DNA from: JANXLS01 sp038227045
Lineage (GTDB): Bacteria > Planctomycetota > SZUA-567 > H5-PLA8
DNA length: 46,466 nt
Reading direction: 5' to 3'
Assembly (NCBI GenBank): GCA_038227045.1
Contig: JBBRQD010000038.1
Coordinates: 1-46,466 of the forward strand
This document shows positions 7,950 to 15,740 of the stretch, piece by piece; the first letter of the stretch is position 1; each line of letters begins with the position of its first letter. Position numbers and translations under genes: made by a program. The notes beneath the pieces are model-generated. The model ran no database searches. It was given only the letters and a program-made list of their open reading frames with translations, and was not told the DNA's origin.

Positions 7950-7976
7950 CCCAAATGCAATTTTATTCTCAATTCG

Positions 7977-9008
7977 CTATTCGTGCTCCACCGTCGTCGC
8001 ACCGAAACCGGCTTTTGAAAGAACCAATTCGCGGCGAGCCAGTTCGAGGTCGGAATCGGTCATCATGCGCGCCAATTCTTTAAATCCGACCGTGGGCGTC
8101 CAACCCAGCTTTTCGCGCGCTTTGGACGCATCGCCGAGCAACTCGTCGACTTCCGCGGGCCGCAGATAGCGCGCGTCCTGTTCCACGAAATCCTTGTAGT
8201 CGAGATTCAGGTAGCCGAAGACTTCCGTTACGAATTCGAGCACCGAATGCATCACGCCGGTCGCCACGACATAATCGTCGGGCGAATCCTGTTGAAGCAT
8301 GCGCCACATGGCGTCCACATAGTCGCCGGCGAAGCCCCAGTCGCGCTTGGCCTCGAGATTGCCCAAGTAGAGTTTTTTCTGCAAACCCAGCTTAATGCGC
8401 GTGGCGGCACGGGTGATTTTGCGCGTGACAAAGGTTTCACCGCGGCGCGGCGACTCGTGGTTGAAGAGAATGCCGTTGCAGGCAAACAGCCCGTAGGACT
8501 CGCGGTAATTGAGCGTTTGCCAGAAACCGTATACCTTTGCACAGCCATAGGGGCTGCGCGGATAAAAGGGCGTCTTTTCGCTCTGCGGGACTTCCTTGAC
8601 CTTGCCATACATTTCACTCGAAGAAGCTTGGTAGAAGCGCGGCTTTTTGTCCAGCATGCGCACCGCTTCAAGGCAATGCAACACGCCCAGCGCGTCGACG
8701 TCCGCGGTATAGATGGGATTTTTAAAAGAGACCGCTACGTGAGACTGCGCGCCGAGATTGTAGATTTCATCAGGCGCGATGGAATGCAGCATCATCGCCA
8801 GAGATCCGGTATCGGTCAGGTCGCCGTAATGCAGGAAGAAGGGCTGTCCTTTGTCGTGGATGTCGTGATACAGGTGTTCAATGCGGAGGGTGGTGAACGT
8901 GCTTGTGCGCCTGATCAAGCCGTGCACTTCGTACCCCTTTGAGAGCAGCAATTCCGCCAAATAGGAACCGTCCTGGCCGGTGATTCCGGTAATGAATGCT
9001 TTTTTCAT
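7977..9008 (-). CDS. gmd: GDP-mannose 4,6-dehydratase
   Basis: This 343-residue extended short-chain dehydrogenase converts GDP-D-mannose to GDP-4-dehydro-6-deoxy-D-mannose, the precursor of GDP-fucose, GDP-rhamnose and GDP-perosamine. The NADP-binding TGITGQDGSYL is at 7-17. The catalytic site is visible as S130-S-E132-MYG with Y154-GCA-K158. The NHESPRRGETFVTRK segment is characteristic of Gmd. Length matches the family. No GDP-fucose synthase or GDP-rhamnose reductase is adjacent. The DegT aminotransferase at 36.8 kb or the epimerase at 38 kb could use the product, but this is inference. It is transcribed alone, convergent with the response regulator and divergent from wecB. Confidence 0.93.
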   Translation of the reverse strand: MKKAFITGITGQDGSYLAELLLSKGYEVHGLIRRTSTFTTLRIEHLYHDIHDKGQPFFLHYGDLTDTGSLAMMLHSIAPDEIYNLGAQSHVAVSFKNPIYTADVDALGVLHCLEAVRMLDKKPRFYQASSSEMYGKVKEVPQSEKTPFYPRSPYGCAKVYGFWQTLNYRESYGLFACNGILFNHESPRRGETFVTRKITRAATRIKLGLQKKLYLGNLEAKRDWGFAGDYVDAMWRMLQQDSPDDYVVATGVMHSVLEFVTEVFGYLNLDYKDFVEQDARYLRPAEVDELLGDASKAREKLGWTPTVGFKELARMMTDSDLELARRELVLSKAGFGATTVEHE

Positions 9009-9370
9009 GATTTTTCGATGCGTTTTTTCCTGTCATTCTTACCGGATTGAAACGATAGCCTGATCAATTTGCTGGTGCGATTTACATTCTCCCATTGGCG
9101 TATCATATTAGCGGAAGAATTCTAAACAATCGAAGAATTCCTTAGAGCGTGTACAAGAAGTGGCGCGAAGCTCTTCGGCATTGGTGCCCAATTCTGCAGG
9201 TACGGCGTTCAGAATGCGGCTCTCTTTTTCCCAAATTCACACAATTCCGCTGAAACTGGACATTCGTGTTTCACCGGATAAGATGCTATTCCTTTTTGTG
9301 GCCGGTTTGCGGAAACTCACGCCGTCCATTACGATTGGGGACGTTGGTTCGTCGTTTCTTTGGAGTGCGC
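9009..9370. other. Divergent intergenic region, gmd / wecB
   Basis: This 362-bp stretch holds no convincing gene. It must contain promoters for both gmd (minus) and wecB (plus), but I find no good -35/-10 pair. The most distinct element is a direct repeat GAAGAATTC at 9114-9122 and 9132-9140, exactly 18 bp apart. That spacing puts the copies close to the same face of the helix and would suit a dimeric regulator. Confidence 0.4.
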
Positions 9371-10489
9371 ATGTCTGCAAAAAATGTGATGTTGGCAATC
9401 GGCACCCGGCCCGAAGCCATTAAGATGGCCCCGGTTTACAAAGCTCTCAAGTCTCGAGCACACGTGAACACAGTACTATGTTCAACCGGGCAGCACCGCG
9501 AAATGCTCGATCAGGCGCTGCAGCTTTTCGAAATGACTCCCGATATCAGCCTGAATCTGATGACCCCCGGCCAGGATCTGACCACGTTGACTGCGCGCGT
9601 CTTGACCGGCGTGCGCGACGCCATTCGCCAGGTCAAACCGGACGCACTGCTCGTCCATGGAGATACAACGACGTGCCTGGGCGCCACGCTGGCCGCCTTT
9701 TACGAACATGTTCCAGTCGGTCACGTGGAGGCCGGATTGAGAACCTACAATCTCGAAGCGCCTTGGCCCGAAGAGATGAACCGCCGCCTCGTCGATCCTA
9801 TTTGCAACTGGTGTTTTGCGCCAACAGACATGGCGCGCCAAAACCTCTTGAACGAGCGCGTCGCGGAAGACCGTATTTTTGTTACGGGCAACACGGCCAT
9901 CGACAGTCTTCAATTAATGGTCGAAGTCATCAAAGCAAATCCGCCCACTATCCCCGAGCTGGAAGGCAAGCTGCAGGACGGAAATGACGTCGTGCTGGTC
10001 ACCGGTCACCGCCGCGAAAGTTTCGGCGACGGTTTTGAAAACCTGTGCCTGGGATTGCGCGATATCGCCGACAAAGTAAAAAATGTCGCGATCGTTTACC
10101 CGGTTCATTTAAATCCGCGAGTACAGGAACCCGTGCAGCGCATCCTCGGGCAACACCCCAATATTCATCTGCTGCCTCCCCTTTCATACCTGCCGTTTAT
10201 CTGGCTGATGCAGCGCAGCTTGATCATCATCACCGACTCCGGCGGCATCCAAGAAGAAGCGCCGAGTCTCGGCAAGCCCGTGCTCGTCATGCGCGACACC
10301 ACGGAACGGCCCGAAGCCATTGCCGCGGGCACCGCAAAACTGGTCGGCACCGACCGCGCCCGCATCGCCAGCGAAGCAATTAAACTCCTGACCGATCGCG
10401 CCGCCTATCAAGCCATGGCGACAGCGCGCAGTCCATTCGGAGACGGCCACGCAGCGCAGCGCATCGTCGATATTCTGTCGCGTGATTAA
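9371..10489 (+). CDS. wecB: UDP-N-acetylglucosamine 2-epimerase (non-hydrolysing)
   Basis: The 372-residue cytoplasmic enzyme interconverts UDP-GlcNAc and UDP-ManNAc. Family motifs are GTRPEAIKMAPV near the N-terminus, STGQHREML, VHGDTTT, VEAGLRT (catalytic Glu), PEEMNRR, TGHRRESFG (catalytic His) and TDSGGIQEEAP near the C-terminus. ATG 9371 is chosen because GGAG lies 5 nt upstream and the protein then begins right before the first strand. An in-frame extension to 9266 is arginine-rich and unlike the family. The gene is followed by the UDP-ManNAc dehydrogenase after 106 bp, so the pair supplies UDP-ManNAcA. Confidence 0.93.
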   Translation: MSAKNVMLAIGTRPEAIKMAPVYKALKSRAHVNTVLCSTGQHREMLDQALQLFEMTPDISLNLMTPGQDLTTLTARVLTGVRDAIRQVKPDALLVHGDTTTCLGATLAAFYEHVPVGHVEAGLRTYNLEAPWPEEMNRRLVDPICNWCFAPTDMARQNLLNERVAEDRIFVTGNTAIDSLQLMVEVIKANPPTIPELEGKLQDGNDVVLVTGHRRESFGDGFENLCLGLRDIADKVKNVAIVYPVHLNPRVQEPVQRILGQHPNIHLLPPLSYLPFIWLMQRSLIIITDSGGIQEEAPSLGKPVLVMRDTTERPEAIAAGTAKLVGTDRARIASEAIKLLTDRAAYQAMATARSPFGDGHAAQRIVDILSRD

Positions 10490-10595
10490 CACTTTGGGAT
10501 TATCAGTGGTCTACTTATTCGCTGATGAACGCGGATTAAGTAGTTCTTGGAATTAATTGAGCACGTCCGAGTTTGAAACCGATTGGAGTTCAGTG

Positions 10596-11825
10596 ATGAA
10601 GAAACCCTATGGGTCGGTGTGTGTTTTGGGAATGGGGTATATCGGCTTGCCCACTGCGGCCGTATTTGCGAACCGCGGCGTTCAGGTGCTCGGTGTTGAC
10701 GTGCGACTGGATGTTGTCGAGACGATCAACCAGGGTAAAATTCACATTGAAGAGCCGGGGCTGGACGTCGCAGTGCACGCCGCGGTCAGTTCAGGCAATC
10801 TAAAAGCATTCAACAAACCGCAGCCGGCCGACACCTTCATCCTGGCCGTTCCAACCCCGTTTAAAGACGGCCATCAGCCAGACCTGAGCTACGTCGATGC
10901 CGCCGCCGAATCCATTGTCCCGGTGGTGCGCAGCGGCAACCTGATCATCCTTGAATCGACGTCGCCGCCGGGAACGACGGAGCGGGTTTCCGAGATTGTA
11001 TCGAAGAAGACGGGCAAGCCGGTCTCCGACTTCTATTTCGCACACTGTCCCGAACGCGTGCTGCCCGGCCGCACCATGGAAGAACTCGTCTCCAACGATC
11101 GCATCATCGGCGGCCTGACTCCCGAAGCTGCGCAAAAGGCGCGCGACTTGTACAGCATCTTCGCGCAAGGCGAGATCATGCTGACGAGTGCGCGCACCGC
11201 GGAACTGACCAAGCTCGTCGAAAACACCTTTCGCGACGTGAACATCGCCCTGGCCAACGAACTCTCGATAATCTGCGATAAGTTGGGCATCAACGTGTGG
11301 GAGTGCATCCGCATGGCCAACCACCACCCGCGTGTCAAAATTCTCTCGCCCGGCCCCGGAGTCGGCGGGCATTGCATCGCGGTCGACCCCTGGTTCATCG
11401 TAGCAATGGCCCCCAACGAGTCAAAACTGATCCGCACAGCGCGCGAAGTAAACGATTCCAAGCCGCATTTTGTGGAACAGAAGATTCTCGCGCTGGCCGA
11501 GAAACACAAGGCGGACAAAGATGAAGTGCTCCTGCTCGGTCTCACCTACAAGCCCGACGTGGACGATTTCCGCGAAAGCCCCTCAATGGAAATCGCCCAC
11601 GAAACCACGAAAAAACTCGGCGACAAAGTCCTAGTCCACGATCCATTCCTGGAGAAAGAATCCAAGTTGATTGGTCAATTGCGCGTCGCGGAAGACCTGG
11701 AAAAAGCGCTCGCAAAAGCCAAAATCGTGGTCCTGCTTGTCGATCACAAGATGTATAAGCAGTTACTGAAAGAACAGCTTGCGGGTAAGGAATTGCTGGA
11801 TACACGGGGAACGTGGTCAGCGTGA
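10596..11825 (+). CDS. wecC: UDP-N-acetyl-D-mannosamine dehydrogenase
   Basis: This 409-residue UDP-sugar 6-dehydrogenase carries out two NAD-dependent oxidations to the uronic acid. Visible features are the Rossmann motif GMGYIGLPTA at the N-terminus, ESTSPPGTT, CPERVLPG, the catalytic lysine helix with ENTFRDVNIALANEL, and GPGVGGHCIAVDPWF with the catalytic Cys. The C-terminal domain has GLTYKPDVDDFRESPS. CPERVLPG together with the wecB neighbour favours UDP-ManNAc as substrate over UDP-Glc or UDP-GlcNAc, though relatives with those substrates are similar. ATG 10596 has GGAG 8 nt upstream; a TTG at 10557 in frame is less likely. It is convergent with the GT4 gene, with a 41-bp gap and no visible terminator. 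Confidence 0.88.
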   Translation: MKKPYGSVCVLGMGYIGLPTAAVFANRGVQVLGVDVRLDVVETINQGKIHIEEPGLDVAVHAAVSSGNLKAFNKPQPADTFILAVPTPFKDGHQPDLSYVDAAAESIVPVVRSGNLIILESTSPPGTTERVSEIVSKKTGKPVSDFYFAHCPERVLPGRTMEELVSNDRIIGGLTPEAAQKARDLYSIFAQGEIMLTSARTAELTKLVENTFRDVNIALANELSIICDKLGINVWECIRMANHHPRVKILSPGPGVGGHCIAVDPWFIVAMAPNESKLIRTAREVNDSKPHFVEQKILALAEKHKADKDEVLLLGLTYKPDVDDFRESPSMEIAHETTKKLGDKVLVHDPFLEKESKLIGQLRVAEDLEKALAKAKIVVLLVDHKMYKQLLKEQLAGKELLDTRGTWSA

Positions 11826-11866
11826 TAATTAAAAAAGACAACAATTCAGTTTGATTTCATTACCTG

Positions 11867-13513
11867 TTACGGGCACCGCTTCCGCAACGCCTGAAGGATA
11901 TTGGACGCCGCTTGAATCCAAGTGTGCTTATCTTCGCAACGTGCTCGCGCTTGTTGTCCGAGGCGTTGGCGGCGTTGCGGGTCAGATGCGAGGCCGCTTA
12001 GCGCGGCAGCCAGCGCGTCTGGATCTCCCGGTTCGACGAGGACTCCGGTGCGGCCGTCTTCGATGACTTGAGCCAGTTGCCCGATTCGACTGGCGACGAT
12101 CGCGCGGCCCGTGGCCATGTATTCGAAGAGCTTTGTGGGCGAGCCGAAGAACTGGGAACCGTCGGCGTTGGGCAGCGTGGGGGAGACGAGAATATCGCAC
12201 GCCGCCAGGTAGGCGGGCGCTTCGGTATGGGCGACCATGCCGGTGAATCGGGCTTGTCGGGTGAGTCCGGCAGCTTCTATTATTCTCTTCGTTTCGGCCG
12301 CCATCAAGCCGTCGCCGACGAAAAGCCAGTGCAATCGCGGGTTCGTGAGTGTCGCTATTGCGGCAGCCTTTGCGAGCATTTCCGTGCCGTGCCATTTTCC
12401 GAACGTGCCGAAGAATCCGACGATGATTGGATCGGCGTCCGGCTCCGCCGGTCCGAACAACTGGGTGCGAAGTTGTCGCGCGTCGATGTCGGAGCGGAAG
12501 CGTTGCGTATCGGCGGCGTTGGGCTGCACCAGAATTTTGTCGTCGGAGACTCCGCGGTCGAGCAACTCACGGCGCAGCGGTTCGGAGACCACGACAATCA
12601 GGTCGGCTGCGTGCTCCGTTGCGAGCGACGCGAGCTTGGACAGTTCGGGAAGCGGCGGCGTTCCGTTTCCCCAATGTTTCGCGACCCAGGCTTCGGAGCC
12701 GTTGTATTCCAGCACGAGCGGGAGATTGGCTTGCCGAGCCATCAGCGCTCCGCCGAACGCGTGCAATCCTGAACGCTGGTAAATGCAGCTAAACTCTCTC
12801 CGGGCCATCAACTGCGTACACTTCCGAATGATCGCTCGATTGGCGCCGATCGTGTTTTCTGCGGCTTCGGCGAATGAATTCCAGAGCGCGATATGGGTCT
12901 CGATGCCCAGCGATTCGACGGGCGCAAAGCGGTCCACCGCGACGAACGCCACGTCCATCCCATTTCCGCGCAACCCGCTGATCAAGCCGGACGCGTGTGC
13001 GCCGATGCCGCCGGCAACGTAATCCAATAAAGGATCGCAGAGCGTGTAGAGGATGGGCCGATTTTTGGGATCGAAACGCGGAAGTTTCCGAGCCGGAGAC
13101 GCGAGCAGCGCGCGCAGTTCCGTCTCGGCCCAGCGAATCAGGCGCCGGCGCTCCAAGGGCTGGCACATGCGTCCAAGGAAATCTCTGAATAGCGCATCGC
13201 GCCATTGGATTGTTTCCACGCAGCCTTGGCGGTCGAACATCTGCCGGCTCCCGGCGTTTTGCAGCAGCGCGGTCACGGTGGTTCGAAAAGGGTGGGCGCG
13301 CGGGTAGATGCGATCGAGCAGGAGAATATGCCGGTCGGGTGGCGATGCGCGCAGAGTCTGCCAAAGCCTCAAGGGCGAGAGCAGCAGGCGCCGCAGATAA
13401 CGGCGTTCGAAGATATCGATGTGCGTGTCCGTGGAGACGTGCAAGAGCCTCCGAATTTCTTCGGCGGGATGGGGGCTGGACGACAGATTTTGGACGAGAA
13501 TGCGCTCAGGCAT
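11867..13513 (-). CDS. Glycosyltransferase family 4 (long form)
   Basis: The 548-residue retaining GT-B glycosyltransferase has its family core in residues ~170-540. The acceptor-domain motif is LEYNGSEAWVAKHWG and the linker VVVSEPLRRELLDRG. The donor domain starts IIVGFFGTFGKWHGTE, with FFGSPTKLFEYMATG as the nucleotide-sugar E-x7-E region. The first ~165 residues are extra and arginine-rich. It is clearly paralogous to the GT4 at 15737-17722, sharing NGSE, VVVSEPLR, GTFG.WHG and FFGSPTKLFEYM; the two flank heparinase gene 1 in opposite orientation. Donor and acceptor cannot be read from sequence. ATG 13513 is taken; an in-frame TTG at 13579 is possible. No good ribosome site is visible for either. 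Confidence 0.85.
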   Translation of the reverse strand: MPERILVQNLSSSPHPAEEIRRLLHVSTDTHIDIFERRYLRRLLLSPLRLWQTLRASPPDRHILLLDRIYPRAHPFRTTVTALLQNAGSRQMFDRQGCVETIQWRDALFRDFLGRMCQPLERRRLIRWAETELRALLASPARKLPRFDPKNRPILYTLCDPLLDYVAGGIGAHASGLISGLRGNGMDVAFVAVDRFAPVESLGIETHIALWNSFAEAAENTIGANRAIIRKCTQLMARREFSCIYQRSGLHAFGGALMARQANLPLVLEYNGSEAWVAKHWGNGTPPLPELSKLASLATEHAADLIVVVSEPLRRELLDRGVSDDKILVQPNAADTQRFRSDIDARQLRTQLFGPAEPDADPIIVGFFGTFGKWHGTEMLAKAAAIATLTNPRLHWLFVGDGLMAAETKRIIEAAGLTRQARFTGMVAHTEAPAYLAACDILVSPTLPNADGSQFFGSPTKLFEYMATGRAIVASRIGQLAQVIEDGRTGVLVEPGDPDALAAALSGLASDPQRRQRLGQQARARCEDKHTWIQAASNILQALRKRCP

Positions 13514-13637
13514 CGCGGGGAATATCCAGTTGACCTTTCGGGATTTCACTATAAACTTACACGGATAATTGGGCAACAACTTAAGTGCCCGTTGTTGTCG
13601 CGCAAGCTTGAGGTCTTTGGGTCCGCCAAACTAATAA

Positions 13638-15740
13638 ATGAGTCTCAAGCAATCCATCAAAATGATGCTTCCGCCGGCCGTTCGCACTTTGGCCAAGCGC
13701 GTACGTGATTCCGCGCGCAAGCATCTTCGTTCCCATGAATCCAAAAAGCACACAACCGTTTTTAGCGACGACGATTTTCGATCCGGTTTAAGAACGGATC
13801 TCCATACGCCGGCACTGTTTGCGCGGCAACTACGCAGCCGCGCGACTCCGTGTTCTTTTCATCAGACTACAGCTCTAAAAACGCTGCGAAAATCCTGGGA
13901 AGCTCTAGGAAACGCGCGCTGCGCATCCATTATAATTCTGGCGGACCAAGCAGCCGCGCATTGCTTCGATCTTCTCGGTAGCGGCCCTGTGAACTTGGGC
14001 AAAAAGATCGACTGGCATCGTGATTTCAAGTCCGGTGAGCGCTGGGAACCCGTGCCGATTGAACGCGTCCCTACGGTAAAGGGCATACAGGGCACCGACA
14101 TTAAAGTGCCTTGGGAGTTGTCTCGGTTTTATCACGCGCCCGTCCTCGGCGTGGCGTACCTTCTGAGTGGCCGCGAGACTTACGCGCATTCCTATGTGGG
14201 CCAGATCACGGATTGGATCCGCGCGAATCCCGTGGCGCACGGAGCCAATTGGCTCTGCGCGATGGAAGTGGCGATTCGCGCCGGGAATTGGGTCGCTGCG
14301 TTGCCCTATTTGCTGCACAGTTCCGCCGTTTCCGATGCGTTTCTGTGGATGCTCGGCAAGAGCCTCGTGCAGCACGGCCGGCATATTCGAACGCATTTAG
14401 AAGGAAGCGTTCACCTTCGCTCGAATCACTATCTATCCGATTTACAGGGGTTGCTGTACCTCGGCATTTTGTTTCCGGAGTTCTCCGACTCGGCCGAATG
14501 GGTGCGGTTTGGGGCTGCTGAGTTGGAGAAAGAGATGCTCTGGGAAGTGTATCCGGATGGGACCGATTTCGAAGCGTCGAGCTCCTACCATCGGCTCTGC
14601 CTCGAATTGTTTCTCGGCCCGGCTGTTTTGTGCAAAACCAACGGCGTGAAATTGTCGGATGCATTCTGGCAGCGCCTCGAAGGCATGTTCTTAGCTGTTC
14701 GCTCACTGATGGGTCCAAGCGGAAAAATTCCGCTTTTTGGCGACAACGATTCCGGGCGCCTGCATCGTCTGGCGATTCGCGACGACGCCGACCTGCGCTA
14801 TCTTCTGCCGATCGGAGCGGCGCTTTTCAACAACGCCAGTCTGCGGCTCGAGGGCAATCCCTTTTCGGAAGAAGCGCTGTTGTATCTTGGGCCCGTCGGC
14901 GCGTCCGCGTATGAGAAACTGGCTGTGAGCGAACCGTGCGCAACTTCGACCGCGCTGCCGGACAGCGGTTGGTATATGCTCCGCCGTTGTAGCGAGTGCC
15001 TGCATATTACCTGCGGTCCGAATGGCCAGAAATTCTTCGAGCCGGCCGAAGGAACGCCAGTATGGAATGGCGGCCATGCCCATAATGACAAGCTTTCGAT
15101 AGTCTATTCGGTAGGTAATAAAGAAGTGCTCGTCGATCCCGGCCAATATTGCTACACGTCGGACGCGGCGCTGCGCAACCATTCCCGCGGCACGGCGGCG
15201 CACAACACGCTGCAAGTCAACGATCTCGAACAACAGACATTGAAGCACGATTATCTGTTCAACATTCACGACGAACGCGCCCGGCCGCAGGTGACGGTGT
15301 GGTCGCCGACGGAAAATGGCGATGCACAGCATCCGTGGTTTCGCGGTGAGCATCATGGCTATGATGCAGATGCCGGGGTGGTTCATAAACGCTCGATTTG
15401 GCGGAAGGAAAAGGCGGGATTTCAGATTCTTGACGAGCTTGTTGCCAGCGATAATCAACGTGAATGCGGAGAATTGAACCTCACGTTTCATTTTCATGCG
15501 GCCGCAGGATTGAAATTTAACCCGCTGGGCAAAAATCGTTGGGATGTCGGTGGTTTGGCGCAGTTCAGTTTTCCGGAATCGCTTGCAATTAACGCGCGGA
15601 TCGAAACAGATTTCGTAGCGCCCGCTTACAGCGTGAAAGTCTCGGCGCAGGTTCTGCGATTGGATTTGAAGTGCATGGCTCCGGCAGCGATTCAATGGTC
15701 GCTAAGTCCTGCGCCCGCAGCGGCGGAGGACGCGGAATGA
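13638..15740 (+). CDS. Heparinase II/III family protein, no signal peptide
   Basis: The 700-residue protein has an N-terminal alpha/alpha-toroid (about 90-420; motifs VPWELSRFYHAPVLG, WLCAMEVAIRAGNW, RSNHYLSDLQGLLYLG). A C-terminal beta-sandwich follows (about 430-690) with GGHAHNDKLSIVYSVG, VDPGQYCYTSD and RGTAAHNTLQVND, as in Hepar_II_III lyases that cleave uronic-acid glycosides by beta-elimination. The start MSLKQSIKMMLPPAVRTLAK is basic and shows no signal peptide, so a cytoplasmic site is likely. That is unusual for a degradative lyase but common for homologues inside polysaccharide-biosynthesis loci, whose role is unresolved. The stop overlaps the following GT4 start (ATGA). A paralogue lies at 30429. 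Confidence 0.85.
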   Translation: MSLKQSIKMMLPPAVRTLAKRVRDSARKHLRSHESKKHTTVFSDDDFRSGLRTDLHTPALFARQLRSRATPCSFHQTTALKTLRKSWEALGNARCASIIILADQAAAHCFDLLGSGPVNLGKKIDWHRDFKSGERWEPVPIERVPTVKGIQGTDIKVPWELSRFYHAPVLGVAYLLSGRETYAHSYVGQITDWIRANPVAHGANWLCAMEVAIRAGNWVAALPYLLHSSAVSDAFLWMLGKSLVQHGRHIRTHLEGSVHLRSNHYLSDLQGLLYLGILFPEFSDSAEWVRFGAAELEKEMLWEVYPDGTDFEASSSYHRLCLELFLGPAVLCKTNGVKLSDAFWQRLEGMFLAVRSLMGPSGKIPLFGDNDSGRLHRLAIRDDADLRYLLPIGAALFNNASLRLEGNPFSEEALLYLGPVGASAYEKLAVSEPCATSTALPDSGWYMLRRCSECLHITCGPNGQKFFEPAEGTPVWNGGHAHNDKLSIVYSVGNKEVLVDPGQYCYTSDAALRNHSRGTAAHNTLQVNDLEQQTLKHDYLFNIHDERARPQVTVWSPTENGDAQHPWFRGEHHGYDADAGVVHKRSIWRKEKAGFQILDELVASDNQRECGELNLTFHFHAAAGLKFNPLGKNRWDVGGLAQFSFPESLAINARIETDFVAPAYSVKVSAQVLRLDLKCMAPAAIQWSLSPAPAAAEDAE

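Noticed and set aside
8247..8942. Open frame antisense to gmd
   Set aside because: Shadow of a well-conserved gene; no start context and no family features.
10521..10537. GCTGATGAACGCGGATT, resembling a widespread intergenic motif (ATCCGCGTTCATCAGC)
   Set aside because: Only one short copy without symmetry here; the likeness is from memory and nothing local supports a function.
14703..15695. Long open frame (330 codons) antisense to heparinase gene 1
   Set aside because: No recognisable motifs and composition of a reverse-strand shadow; the plus-strand gene has clear family motifs throughout.
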